The notes beneath the pieces are model-generated. The model searched no databases, was not told the origin of the DNA, and saw nothing but the letters and a program-made list of their open reading frames with translations. Below, piece after piece: positions 11,701 through 23,002 of a stretch of 64,000 nucleotides of DNA; the stretch's first letter is position 1, and the number at the start of each line of letters is the position of its first letter. The DNA comes from Symbiodinium natans (taxonomy: Eukaryota > Sar > Dinophyceae > Suessiales > Symbiodiniaceae). Where the stretch lies: NCBI GenBank assembly GCA_905221605.1, contig CAJNDS010002789.1, positions 201,001-265,000 of the forward strand, written 5' to 3'. The translations under genes were made by a program, and so were the position numbers.

Positions 11701-12120
11701 CGGGACTTGTTTGAATCTTGCCTGTTTAAAGCTGGCTCGAGTTGCATCTCAGGACTGCATTTTGGGCTGATTGCCTCGACGATAAATCTGCAGTTCAGGG
11801 AAGCTTTCATCGAGCAGGTCGAGGAAGCGCCGATTGCCCTGACACCGATAAGGGTCATGAATCATGATTGGCAGTCCACAAACGAGTTCCCAAACCTCAG
11901 CGTCTGGGGTTTTCTCCACTCCGCCTCAAACCCAGCGTTAAGGATCAAAAAGAAACCAAACGCTTCAACAGAATTCGAAGCACGTCCCTAGCACGTCCGC
12001 ACCTGCTTCTTTAAGAGCTTGGAGGAAGGGTCGCAATGTTTTCCCGGCTTCCTCATGCCCTGATACAGCACACCACAAGTCCAAATCAAGTCGGTATGAT
12101 ACGAAAAGCCCTTGCCTGTT
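8764..12120 (-). CDS. unidentified gene with many short exons
   Basis: A chain of minus-strand exon candidates whose phases agree for the first six: 12120-11995 (contains FLQALKEAGAD), 11913-11756 (contains LDLLDESFPELQIYRR), 11721-11631, 11466-11395 (EYFRTVGAIVALLACYSCAH), 11348-11203 and 11146-10977. All six end at GT donors. Further candidates lie near 10907-10840, 10773-10576 (donor GTATGT), 10408-10276, 10248-10145, 10111-9990, 9875-9695 (GVHGLYQCSLAVLAECPSVD), 9518-9400, 9265-9195 (RVLAMTRNSYKNAAKAMRAL) and 9165-8764. Several helices suggest an alpha-solenoid or other helical protein, but no family is recognised. The 5' end is missing: upstream lies the retroelement block, so the gene may be interrupted by it or its first exons lie beyond. 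Individual late exons could be wrong frames. Confidence 0.5.
8922..8955. repeat. tandem decamer, three copies
   Basis: GGAGCAACAC repeated three times head to tail plus a partial fourth copy. Confidence 0.95.
9563..9577. repeat. poly(G) tract, 15 bases
   Basis: Uninterrupted G run on the plus strand, in a probable intron of the minus-strand gene. Confidence 0.95.
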
Positions 12121-12544
12121 CTGCACGAGGAACAACCTCCGGAACAACAGCGAAGCCAGCAACTAGCTAGCCTGCATGCTCAGCAGCCCTGCCGGCCTAG
12201 TATGGCGGCACCCATACCGCCTGTGACTTCGTGTCCATTACGCGGCGTGCCTCAGCGGCGTAACCCCCCTCGCCCTACTCCAAAGGACGCTGCAAGCACC
12301 TACTGCCGGCATGCCACTGCTTGGCAACACTCCATCGAGACCCTGCTGGACACATGTTCTGTGATGAGCAAAACGGCAACACCACGCAACAACTCCTGCC
12401 CGCCCTCCGTCATCATGCAAACAACAGCACGGAAATGGTCGAGGTGGGAAGTTATCACTATCATTGTCATGATCGTTATCACTGGTCCTCATATCAAAGC
12501 AGGTCTTCTAAGTTTGCTACATCAACCCTCATCATGCTGCAAAC

Positions 12545-13192
12545 TTGTCGTATGCACCGGCCTCCATGCCGACAACGTTAGCCGACAACGCCCTGGCCGC
12601 CCGCCCGCAGTTCTGGGTACACGCGGTGTTTGCGCGTCTCGGCGTGGCGAAGCGGCGCCCAGGCTACATCAGCACCTGGCCAAGGGCCTCTGCACCGCTG
12701 CGGCGGGCTTACCAGCATGCGATCTTAGCGCCGCGCCACACGGCAAGCCGTTGGCTGCCACATGGTATAGACGTCGGAGCAGCCTGACGTGGTGCCCTGC
12801 GTCCGGCACGACCAGGTCCGCACTGGTGGTCCCCCTCCGCCCCTTTGCGTGCTGCTCCTTGGTCTGGAAGTGCTCAGCAAAGGTTCCCCGCCCTGGCTCA
12901 GCCCCCCTCCCCGGCCCCGGCGTGCACGAGGCGGCGAGACACGTCCTGGCGTGGGGACCTGGGGAATTGCAGGCCTTGGCGACGCAAGCAAATCTCTCTT
13001 GCCGGCCTTTTGCACGGCTTCCTCCGCACAGTGAGGAAAAAAGCTCGAGACATTCCGTCCGTCGAGCGAAACCAAGACAGTGTCATCGCCCAGCTCCAGC
13101 GCTGTTCGCGCACATGCTGCGAGCACGTCCGTGCCGGCACGCCCATACGTGCCGGCACGTGGGTGAGCAAAATCTTCAAGCTCCGCGCGCAT
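12545..13192 (-). pseudogene. retroelement fragment, reverse transcriptase plus C-terminal domain (copy 2)
   Basis: Minus-strand remains of a second element. Near 13140-13060 one frame reads GTDVLAACARTALELGDDT then VLVSLDG, resembling the part of dinoflagellate reverse transcriptases just before the first catalytic aspartate region; an adjacent frame continues DGMSRAFFLT. The rest of the polymerase, including the YxDD-type box, is missing. Near 12770-12620 frames switch again and read ANGLPCG, then LVSPPQRC, PGADVAWAPLRHAE and HRVYPEL, resembling the C-terminal domain seen in copy 1. At least three frame changes and an internal deletion make it a dead fragment. Identification is from memory of the family and internal comparison with copy 1. 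Confidence 0.6.
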
Positions 13193-13491
13193 GCAGCGCC
13201 TCCTCGCCGTGCTTTGCCCAACGCTGCTTGTTGCACTTGGGGGGGACGTTTACGCGCGGGCTCTTAATGCTAGGCACCCAATCGGCCAGCTCCCTGCACC
13301 AGCTGCCTCAGCTCCCGACTTGCAGTGCGCGTGGCTCCTCTGCGATTTGCGGCGCACCGCATTTTTTTTTCATGAACAAGTGGCCATGGTGGATGTCTCG
13401 CGGATGCTTTCTTCCAAGCGCTGTTGGTTATCTGTTCAAGCGCTCGGTGGTTATGCACTTTCGGGTTTTCCTTTTTTTTTTTCCCCCGCAG

Positions 13492-16070
13492 CTATTCTCC
13501 GCCAGCCGGAAAGTCACAGCGTCGGGGGTCACCAGGGGGGCGGCTTGCGGCGACCGGCCGTTCCCAGCGCCCCGTCAGCGAGGAGCGGCTCGCTGTCGTC
13601 GCCGTTGGCCTCGCCCACCAGGGGCAGGTAAGGAGGGAGCTGGCGAAGGAGCGCTGCGCCGCGACTGCAAGCAGCGCAGTCCAGCGGGAGATCCATGCTG
13701 CCCGAACCGCGGGTCGCAAGTGCGCCGGGACAGTCGCAGCCCGGTGGCGCGCAAGCAGGCGGAGGAAGGTGGCTGCTTCAGCGCCGAAGCGCCCCCCAAC
13801 CTCAAACCCGATCACGACGAGGCGGCAGCGCCGTGCCCTCGCTGCCGCGGCGACGCAGTGGCCAGGCTCGACGTCAGCCCGTGGGTGGGGTTCCCCTGCA
13901 CGCGTCAGCGGCGACACGAGGGTGGCATCGAAACCGAGTTGCGCACCGTGCCACAGGGGGAGCACGTTGGCGACCACTTCAATCCGCCGGTCATCGGCGA
14001 CGGGCACATACATGTTCATGTCCGCGACACGCACATTCCTCGCGACGCGAGCGCCGGGGTGCAGGCAGCCCGGTGATCGCCAAGGGGGTCCAGCCTGCCC
14101 CCACAGCCGCAGGATCGCGGGACGAGTGGGACGGCCAGGCGCAGCCGCCGGAGTCGAAGGACCCGGAACTGGGCACTGGGTATGCGCACGGCCTCGTGGG
14201 TAGGCGAGACGGTGAAGGCTCGAGCCGAGTGAGGCCCTGCTTGCGAGAGCAGCAGCGCGCGGGACGCAGGTGGAAGGTCAGAAAGGCGCGCTCATCGCAC
14301 GCTCGCGCGGCTCGCCGCTGCCAACCCCGCAAGGCATTCCTCCCTCTCGTGCTGGGGGCGCGGCCGCGACGTCAAGGACAAAGGCACTCCCGCGCACTGT
14401 TAGCAGCAGCGGCAGAGGGCAGGGGGATTCTGCCATCGAGGGCTCTGAGCAAGCATTTAGCAGCCCTGGGTGCCCGAGCCTGGATGACGGGAAAGGTGTC
14501 ACACCAGGAAGCTCAGTGCGCAGCTGCACATGCAGAACGCAGGCCGAGTCCACCACACCGCTAGGCGAGCCGCACCGTCCGAAGACTGTGTTCAGGCAGT
14601 TGCTCGGCATCGAGTTGGAGGAACTCTGCAAGGCAACGTGCAACGGCATCATCGTGGTCACGCGCGAACCCTTCCGTGAGGTGGGGCGGGAAGGCCCGGA
14701 GGAGGACCGCGCAGAAATGAAGCAGCAGCCAGGCTGCCTGCAAACTGTCAAGCCGTGGGATACGGCTGAGCAGCGTGTCATGCTCAACGGCTTGAGGCGG
14801 AGTCGCTCGCGGATCTAGGCCTCGTGGCCAAGCGGCGCGCCGAATGCCAGGAGCCCCTGCTGCGCGGGCGGGAGGGACCAGTCACCAACCCAGACGACCT
14901 CCGAGACGTCGCTGGTCAGGTCAGCGATGGAAGGGGGTTCCCCACCTGCCGCGTTCCAGATGCGTGTCTTGCCAGCACGAAGCTGGACGTGCGCGTGTTC
15001 CCACAAGGCAGCGCTCAACGCATCCAGTAGGGGGCGGACACGCTCTGGGTTCGCGACGATGTAGATATCGTCCAGGAAGGCGAAGAGGGCTTCTCCGTCA
15101 AGGAGCTGGTCTTGCACCTCCACGAGCGCGGGGTGTGGCGCGAGGGCATATAGCGCCGGCATAAGCGGGTCTCCCTGTTCGCCACGTTCGCCCTGATGGA
15201 CGACATGCCCAACGCCGTCCGCGTCCTGGTGCGCAGCAGGCGCGTGACAGCTTCCGTGCCAGCGGACGTGCGCAGCCCGAACGGAAAAAGGAGGCAAGCG
15301 TCCTGCAGTTGTGGGGCAAACAATTAAATTGGCCATGACGCGTCCAACAAGCCGGCGCAGCACATCTCCGACGATCAAAGCACGCACACGGCCGTTGGGC
15401 TTACGCAAAGCTGCGATGCGTCCGACCCGGATGGCAGCAAGGACCGAAGCGGGCACCTCTGCGCGGGCGAGCTGCTCAGCAGCGCCATGAAGCAGACGGC
15501 AATCCTCCTTGTCATCCAGCATGACGCGAAAATGCTCGTTGGTAGCCCCGGACGGGCCTGCCGCGGACCCCCGCCGAGCCGACTGCAGGAATGCGACAAG
15601 GGCATGCTGCGGAAACGGACATGGCAGCTCCGGCTGGCAGCGCCGCACCTCGTCACTGTGCGGGCCGTACGGTTCGGCTGGCCGACGGTCAGGGTCGCGC
15701 AACTCCGCGAGGGTTGCCAAGGACCCCTCAGCGAGGGGTTCAGCCGTGAGGGCGCGGCTCGCTGCAGACAACTCGCGCAGGTGGACAAAAGCCTCGGCTC
15801 GGTGGGCTCCGGCCTGATCATCAGAGGCGACATTGCGCCGGGGCCCGGGCGCGCTGGCAGTGCAAGCAACAGCTGCCTCACGGAGAGCCAGTCACCGGCT
15901 TGGAAGGCTCGGTTGCGACGGTCAAGCTCTGCAGGTGGAATGCGAGACACGCCGGGTTCCCGGTAAAGCAACATGCGGGGGGCTAGGAGGAAAAGCTTCC
16001 AGCCGCGCACTCGCTCGTGATCCGTGTACCCGGCGGCTGAGCGAAGGCCGGCCCGCAGTGCGGAGCGCAA
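13492..16070 (-). pseudogene. dinoflagellate non-LTR-type retroelement, reverse transcriptase and C-terminal domain (copy 1)
   Basis: GC-rich minus-strand remains in several frames. 16070-15890 gives an N-terminal piece (RRNRAFQAGDW) and then shifts frame. 15890-15320 reads AAGPSGATNEHFRVML and LRKPNGRVRALIVGDVLRRL, typical reverse transcriptase blocks. Near 15320 the frame changes (FGLRTSAGTEAVTRLL), then a block with the first catalytic Asp is missing. It resumes near 15185 with GEQGDPLMPALYALA and FAFLDDIYIV, the YxDD-type box with Phe for Tyr. 14740-14390 carries LQAAWLLLHF, GGLGLRSA, then an in-frame stop where a Trp is expected before ASWCDTFPVIQARAP. 14034-13492 carries DATLVSPL and VVIGFEVGGRF, a conserved C-terminal domain. 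The element is inactive: frameshifts, deletion and stop. Confidence 0.8.
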
Positions 16071-16616
16071 GGCGGCAAGTTTTGGGGGGCCGTTTCAGTG
16101 TCAGCACACGGACACGACAGGTGGTCTCGAGGCAGACCTAGTCCAAAGAGGCAAACCCAGCGCGGAACCCGGCGTCCGCGGCCGCAGCGCAGCGTTCCGG
16201 TCGGGTGCCCGCGGGGGCCGCGGATGGCCTGGTTTCCTGGTTGGGCCACGTCGCAGGGAGGAGGGTGTTTTTTGGGGGCTCTGGCATTTGTATCGTTGGT
16301 GATTTTGCTGCGGAGCAACACCTTCAACCCTTTCCGCAGTCTCAATGGCAGACTGCAGGCGGTATACGAAGGGACTGTCTGTGTCTTTGCTTAGGCGGTC
16401 TCAATTCACGAATGTGCGGAAACATGGCACCGGCCTTTTAGCACGACGAGGCTTCGTGCTCGAGGCGTGGGCGCAGGTCGCGTGTGCAGGCGCAACCTCA
16501 GCAGCGCGAAGGATAGCCGCTGCCAGCAACCGTGGGGAAACAGGGTCGGACATGACCAACAGCCGCCAGGTTTTTTTTGTTTTCCCTCTGCCGACATGGT
16601 CTCAAGGGTTTGGCGC

Positions 16617-17347
16617 CTACGGCCGCAGCGGCGGCAGGCCGGGCCCAGCGCAGTCAGCCAGCGACAGCACGGCCTCCAGGCTCGGCACCATGCTGGGGCC
16701 GGGAGGCAGCAGTCCTGCTGCAGCCGTGCCCCGGGCGGTCTCGGCAACCACCAACCGCTGGTCCGCGGGTCTGCCCTCCAGGCCTCCACCACAGGCAAAT
16801 AACAGGTCCCCTGCTGCTGCCTGCAACAGCGGCACGTACAGCCAAGAGTTAGTCCTCTCCCGGATCTCGCCTGCGGGGGGCCCTCGTGACAGCCAGTAGC
16901 CAACCGCTGGGCGCGGGGCCGCGGGACCCGAAGGGGGCGCCGCAGGCTGCATGGTGGGACCACGTGCGGCGCGCGCCTCTGTGGGTCTGGCACACCCGGA
17001 GCTGAAGTGGAAGCGTCCCCGTGCAGTGGCCATGTCGTACTCCCAGCGCAGCTGATTTCCACAGCCACCACACAACTCCCCGGCCTGCGCGGGCACGGGA
17101 ACATCAGGAAGGCGCACGTCCCGGGCACAGGCAGGGCACACCCATGCAGCATCGTGCCGCACCGGCAAGGCGCCCATTGCATTTCGCGATGTGGCAAGCG
17201 GACGAAGTCAACACTTCCAGCACGCCCCACCGCCGCGACCCTGTTGCAACACAACACGGTGACACCCGGCGGCGGCCGCGCATCGTGGGATGTGAACGTG
17301 CGGAGAGCGTAGTCCTGGACGGCTTCCGCCCTCTGGCGCGTAGGCAA
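16617..17347 (-). pseudogene. zinc-ribbon frame upstream of the reverse transcriptase
   Basis: Same strand as copy 1 and immediately 5' of it. One frame from 17347 reads DYALRTFTSHDARPPPGV, LCCNRVAAVG and REMQWAPC. After a one-base shift near 17150 the next frame reads WVCPACARDV, then ELCGGCGNQLRWEYDMATA and GRFHFSSGC. Three or four Cys-x2-Cys pairs suggest zinc-binding ribbons. It may be the 5' reading frame of the same element or a separate repeat-borne gene. The shift implies decay. No function is assigned beyond probable zinc binding. Confidence 0.45.
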
Positions 17348-18740
17348 ACAGTCAACACAGCAAGTGACATTGACAGGCCCACCAAGCTACAACTACTTAA
17401 CGTCATGAGCTCGGACATCATTGCTGTACGAACGCGAGGAAAGCAGCAAAATGATTCTCCCAATTGGTGTCGTTTTCATTGATCATAGCGGAAAGAGCAC
17501 AGTTAGTCGCATGGTTGCCTGCAGTTCGCGAAGCCCCTCGCCGATGCTTGTCGACCTTGACAACACCAGCACGAACTTGGCAAGCCAGGTTGGCCCCGAA
17601 GCGTTGATCCATGACGTGCAAGCCCGTCGTGCACTGAACCCCCAACTCACGGCAGTGTCGCAGGGCTTGCCGTGGCCAGTTGTTGCTCGTGCGCAGCTAG
17701 CCCTTCGCCATGGGGTCTCGGCCTGCGAAGCGTTGCACGGCATGCGCCCGCCGCGTTTTGGGCGTCCTGGGCGGATAGTTTTCCTGTCAGGCCACAACGT
17801 GACGGTGCGCATCGGGGTGATTGAGTCGGTGCCTGCCCGATCCTGTTTATTATTCCAGTGGGGCGGTTTGAAGACGTACACTGCAGTGCACACAATTTTT
17901 GGAAGGACCGGCCGCAGAAGCCTCCGGGCAGCCGCTGGCCGCGTTCTGTCATTCTGGGGCCTCGTTGCTGTTGCGTGCCGTGTTTGCTCGCCTCACTTTT
18001 GAAGCCTTGGGGGTGGGTGGGGTGCAGAGCGCTTAGTCAGGCCGCCGACCCTGCGCCCACTGTCAGGTGTGTATCCGTGGAAAGGGCATCGACCAGAGCC
18101 CGCGGCCGCACCCTCGCCACTGGTTGAGCCTTTGCGCCCCGTCAACATTTTTCCCGTTTTTGCTCAGGCAGAAGCGCCTTCTCGGCAGCCGCCTTAAAAG
18201 AAAAGAAAAGAAAAAAACAAAACTCGTGCCGCGTGCCTGCCAGTCGAGCTGTGTGGTGTTGCTTGTCGCTTCCTTTGCGAGAGTCGCCGCAACACGGGGA
18301 AAAAAGCTCAGAGGGTCCTCCACTTGTGCGATAACGGCGCGTTTGGCCGAGATTCGCAGCAACGTCGAGAGTGTTGGTGACGTCGTCCAGGGTTGCGCGA
18401 GCGCGCCGCGGCATATCATCATGACGACAGGTTCTCCACAAAAAGATTCTCCAAGAATGCGGCGAGGAACTCGCTTGGTGCCAACCTGCTTTGTGCCTCC
18501 TGTTACGCATCGTGCTGAGGGAGCGCGTATGGGGCAGACGCGAGGGTATGCCTTTGTTCACAACCGTCCCCCTGCTATTGGGGGGGTCCCACCGCAGGCA
18601 AGCGTTGCTACCTTTCCCGTCTCTTTCAAATACAAAGCCTTTAGTCTGGGTTGCCTTCTTACCACCCTTAGCCCGCTTCACCTTTATATTTGGCTTTTTT
18701 GACTTCAAACTCTCCGATCTCCATGGGTGCAGGCCCAAAG
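17348..18740. other. GC-rich stretch with unassigned frames
   Basis: Open frames on both strands (plus 17421-18002, minus 17893-17483, minus 18738-18142) continue the composition of the retroelement block, but none shows a recognised motif. Contains AAAAG repeats near 18198-18220. It could be the 5' end of the element or an older insertion. Confidence 0.35.
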
Positions 18741-19690
18741 TACGGAGTTAACGGTGCAGAAACTGAAGCGGATCCAGATGCAGATCCAAAGGCGTTTCCC
18801 ACACACCCGAGGTTGGAACACCGGCAAACCATTCACGTCATGAAATGACCATAATTAATGCGACCATAGCCCGATACAGCTAGGAGTCAACAAGGCTTTC
18901 AAGTTCGGATTGCCGTGGAAGCACCAAAGCGGCCTGGAGACGTCGCCGCAAGCCCCGCTCTGGGATCGGAATGTTTCCGTTGGCCGTTGTGCTGACATCG
19001 TGGCTGCGCCGTCGTTCCGTCTTCTCGGTCACTCGAAGCTGAATGCTTGCTCTGCTGCCGCTGTTGGTGGGTGGCCGTTTGCGCGATGCCGCCATCACCC
19101 GTTCCTCCATGGACTTTCAGCAGGTCACAGATCTCTAACCAAGCCATTGGTGGCGTTGCTACATGGAGTTTGTTCATGCTCTGTGCTTTTGCCCCTGCTT
19201 GTACCGCAGCGGCGGGTGTGGACACACCGTTCGCGTGTCTGGGCTGAGTAACAACTGTCTGACGACAAGTTCATGAACTCGCTTTTCTCGCAGCATGCAA
19301 CTTCTGGGTGGCGTGTGTCAAAGCGTTCATTGCGTGAAAGCTTGAACCTATGATGTGGCATGGCATATCTGCCAACTCTGTAAAGGGTTTCACATTCGCA
19401 GATACTGACCGCCAAAGATCATGCGCACGCGTTCTCGAGCAGTTGAGCTTGCATTTCATCCTGGAACATGCTCGGGGTTTGCATGTTGCATGTAGCGCTT
19501 GTGGTAGTATCCTGTCTGGCCAAAACGGCACTTGGCGTGTCGTGGAACGACGAAGACGGTTTCCTGTCTTCAGCTTTCGGAACAAAACGCTGAGCGAGCG
19601 ACCCGTCTGTGTGACTGCCACATGGAGCCAGCGGTTTTGCAAGTACTCAACCCTCAACAGATCTCGACAGCATCCTCAGTAATTCCTGCA
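18741..19690. other. no gene recognised
   Basis: A minus-strand frame at 19110-18880 with EERVMAASRKRPPTNSGSR may be an exon but cannot be tied to a gene. Confidence 0.25.
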
Positions 19691-19694
19691 CTTG

Positions 19695-20439
19695 TCAGGA
19701 TTCGACGACCCGAATCGCAATTTTTGTTTGCCAAGCAGTGGGAGCAGGTGTCAGCCTTGTGTGAGGAGGTGGCTGGGAACGGGCGCATTGAACCACGCCT
19801 TTTTTTGGCCCCTCGAAGAGCTCGAACAAGGGAGCAGCGAGCGCAACCTGTGTAACTACCGCGACGAGGCCACTCAAGTAGCCGTACAAAGGTGTCCGGC
19901 TTCGGCCCCCCAGCGACTCAATACCGGCAGCAGTGCGGTACCCGCCAAAGTTGCCGAATGTTGACATCTACCCAATGCCACCGTTTTGGGGCTCTTCCTC
20001 GATCGTGGTCCGTGCAACGACGCTCATCTCCTTTCTGAATAAGAGGGCATTTGCAATTTGCTAGCTGGATAGTTCTCTTCGTGTTCTTCTCCGCGAAGGC
20101 CTCCAAAAAAGCTGCCGAGGAGAAAGACTGTTTATGGCCAGCGAAGGCACGGGCATCATGACGCCACGTGGCCCCAACACTGAGGTCCAGCTCCTTCGTC
20201 TGTCCTGCCACGAACTCCACGTCACGACCTGCCGCGGGTTGCCCACGTTGACCCCAGCATTGGACCACATCAAAAAATTCAAAAATTGCACGGCTGCAGC
20301 CCGGGCTTCCGTTTATGAGCGTTCGGGGGCGGCAAAGGCTTGGGCAATCGAATGATCGCATACCGACAAGAAAAATGGACCCAGCAGCAACCGAGCGCGC
20401 ACTGCTTTTTCGAGCTTTAGGATAAAATGCAATGTCCAA
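19695..20439 (-). CDS. exon-like segments, possible membrane transporter
   Basis: Minus-strand segment near 19967-19800 reads FGNFGGYRTAAGIESLGG followed by the hydrophobic stretch YLSGLVAVVTQVALAAPLF, a glycine-rich turn plus membrane helix of the sort found in anion permeases such as SulP proteins. An upstream frame (20330-20060) with AGRDVEFVAGQTKELDLSVG is also open. Frame continuity between them is not established. The SulP suggestion is weak. Confidence 0.3.
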
Positions 20440-21795
20440 TCTTGGTTGTGCCCAAGTATTCGAAAATCAAACCATATCAAACCCCGCCAATGATAGGTTT
20501 TGAGAGCTCTGAACCGTCCTGTCTTGCAGCAAGCCATGCACGCTTTTTAAAGCTGCTCACCTTCTCTTCGAGTGTGTTTCGGGACAGTGTCTTGTTGACA
20601 TCTGCCATGCCCTCAAGACACCTAGTCCACCATAACTTCGCTCAACGCACGCTTCGTGGGGACGGCAGTGGGAGCAGCACCTTGAGAGACATTGCTTGCC
20701 ACGATTTGACAACTGCGTATCTCCACATTGTTTGTGGAGATTTGGGCAACGTTCAGCTGAGGCTTCCGGCCGCCAGAGACAAAACTGGAACCGGGTCCAG
20801 CTCGACCTCAGAAGCTAACACTGTCACATTGTCTAATCTACGTGCCTAAGCTTCAGGGCCCCCCCCTTTGCCAGGCTTCAAGGAACCATAACCATAGCCA
20901 TCACAGCCCTTCTCGACTCAGGACATGGCTTACAGATACAAAAAGCTGGTCCGGCTCCGTGAGGAGAGTCCTCGGGCAAGCGGGCAAGCGAGCAGTACTG
21001 ACTCGTCACACTCGGTTGAAACACCATGGGGCCCTTGCAGGTACGCATTCTGCACATCTCTCCATGTCAGCGCATTGAGCCTGGAGTTTGGAGGGGGGAA
21101 GGGGTGGAGGGGGGGTGTGGCCCATCACCATCTCCAGAGTGCGTCAAGGCTGGCACATCATCTCGATGTCCCTCACGCAGCTGATATCCTTCTTTGCAGC
21201 TGCTAGGGCCGCTAGGGCTTCCAAGGCTGCTGGGCTGCTGAAGCTCACGAACAGCTTGCTCCTTTGGATTATCGTACTGCAGGTGGGTCAACAGAGAGAT
21301 CCAATACCTCAACAGCTACAACAAGTGCGATCTGGATCGATCTGGATCGTCACGATCATGGTCGCAAGCTGTGAAGCTCTAGGTGGCTGGCTCATTGCTT
21401 TGCAGGTCGGTTTCATGCCGGCGCAGCAACGTCCTCAAGAACAGTTCGCTCAAGCATCTCTGATCCACACACTGCGTTGCATCTCGTCCTCCTCGCCGTG
21501 GCCAGCTCCAGTTCCGAGATCGGGCGCCTCTTCACGCCTGAGAGATATGAAAGCGTGAGATTCAATGAGGTCACAGCCTATAATACGGATTCCAGCATTT
21601 TTGGTGTATAGGGTGAAAACATGAGAACATGTTCGGAGTCCCCTCCTTGGATCACGCCCTTGGCTGCATTGACCGCCTCCATGATCCGGGACCTTGAAGT
21701 ACGAAGTACGAAGGGAGAACTTCTCCGCAGCACGCGCCTCGCACTAGGACTAGGCCAGGTACGGGTGAGCGCTGACGGTTGCGCTGTACCATCCA
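20440..21795. other. no gene recognised
   Basis: A few open frames without recognised motifs. A tandem decamer (TCTGGATCGA, two copies) lies at 21331-21349. Confidence 0.35.
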
Positions 21796-22163
21796 GCCTG
21801 GCCACAAAAGCACGGAGAGGGAGGCAGGGAGGCAGGGAGAGACCGAGAAGATGAAAAAACAAAAAGAGAAAGAGAGCAAGATAGAGAAAACAAAAAAATG
21901 GAAGAATGCAAGAAAGATGGAAATAAAAAGAAAGAAACGAACAACAACACAAAAAGAAGAGACCGAGAGCAGAAGACGAAGGAAGAGTGAACAGTCTGGT
22001 TTTGCTTCGCCTCCAAGCGGTCAAACATCGAAAGATCAAAGCTGCCTGGCACAACACTCCAAGAAGCTACAGTACAGGTTTTCCGTGGGTAGAGCTGCTC
22101 CGTCTCGTCTCTCTCTGTTCTCTGTCTCTGCTTTTCTCTCACTCTCTCTCTCTCTCTCTCGGA
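21795..22163. repeat. polypurine tract followed by polypyrimidine/(CT)n tract
   Basis: Plus strand 21812-21995 is almost purely A and G; 22105-22160 is almost purely C and T, ending in a CT dinucleotide run (22142-22160). About 110 bases of mixed sequence separate them. Confidence 0.9.
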
Positions 22164-22509
22164 ATCACATGCTGCGATCACAGTCATAAGACAGTCCCAA
22201 CGAATCTCGCACCTGAACCGCAGAAAGGTGTCGGATGGCTTCTTGAGTACGCACAGCGTGCGCGTACAGTTGGGAATCCAGGATTCAGGCGGTAGAGAAG
22301 AGCCGAGTGTTGATGACCTAGAAACTGCTGCAGTAGAAAACTGCTAGACATGTACATGCCGCTATGCCCGCTGAGTCTTTGAACCTCTCGCATCGCCATG
22401 AGACACATGGACGGGTAGAGCCTTGGTGGGATGTCCCATCGAAATGTGCCGACGAACACGCGGCATACGGAAAAACACACCCCAAAACTTGCCCAAAACG
22501 ATCAAAGGC

Positions 22510-22570
22510 TGTGGGGGCACTGCGGGGGGGCGCTGCAGGGGGGCACTGTGGGGGCACTGTGGGTGCTGGG
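22510..22570. repeat. G-rich imperfect minisatellite
   Basis: Four or five imperfect copies of a GGGGGCACTGT-like unit of 10-13 bases. Confidence 0.85.
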
Positions 22571-22912
22571 CGGATGATCCTTGAGCTTGGAGTTCGGTGC
22601 ATCCCAGGAGAAGCCCTTTGTCTCCATCATCTGGGCTCAGTGACGGTCAGTGGTCACACACACACACAGTGTGGGCACACAGAGTAGTCACATGCCTACA
22701 GTCAGCTCTGTGCCTCCTGATGGTACTTGTCACCTTTGCCCCAACGGTTCGGCGCGCCACCGCCGATATTTGCAACTGCTCGCTCGTCGCTGTCCTGTTT
22801 TGCCACGCCCGGTGCCCGCCTCAACCTCCCGACTCCTCCATGGGTCCTCGATGTGTGCCGAGCGCTGCCTGTCTTCTGGAGACATTTCCTGGGCAGCACC
22901 CACACATCGACG

Positions 22913-22950
22913 AAGAAGATGATGATGCTGAAGATGAAGATGAAGATGAA

Positions 22951-23002
<52 letters not shown>
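22913..23002. repeat. (GAT/GAA)n trinucleotide array
   Basis: About 30 triplets, GAA/GAT mixed at the left, pure GAT on the right. In one plus frame it would encode Asp/Glu runs, but no supporting gene structure surrounds it. Confidence 0.95.

Noticed and set aside
12112-14076. Longest open frame of the window (654 codons, plus strand)
   Set aside because: Pro/Arg/Ala-rich and without motif. It runs antisense to the retroelement fragments, whose motifs are on the minus strand; high GC keeps both strands open.
13424-14564. Several plus-strand frames of 180-290 codons
   Set aside because: Antisense shadows of the retroelement C-terminal domain and reverse transcriptase tail.
17421-18002. Plus-strand 193-codon frame considered as an integrase fragment
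   Set aside because: The resemblance to the C-terminal part of LTR-element integrases was too vague and no catalytic D,D,E pattern was found.
18067-18738. Overlapping 200-codon frames on both strands
   Set aside because: No recognised motif on either strand; kept only as part of the GC-rich block.
21578-22187. Minus-strand frames rich in Phe, Leu and Ser
   Set aside because: Translation of the polypurine/polypyrimidine tracts; low complexity only.
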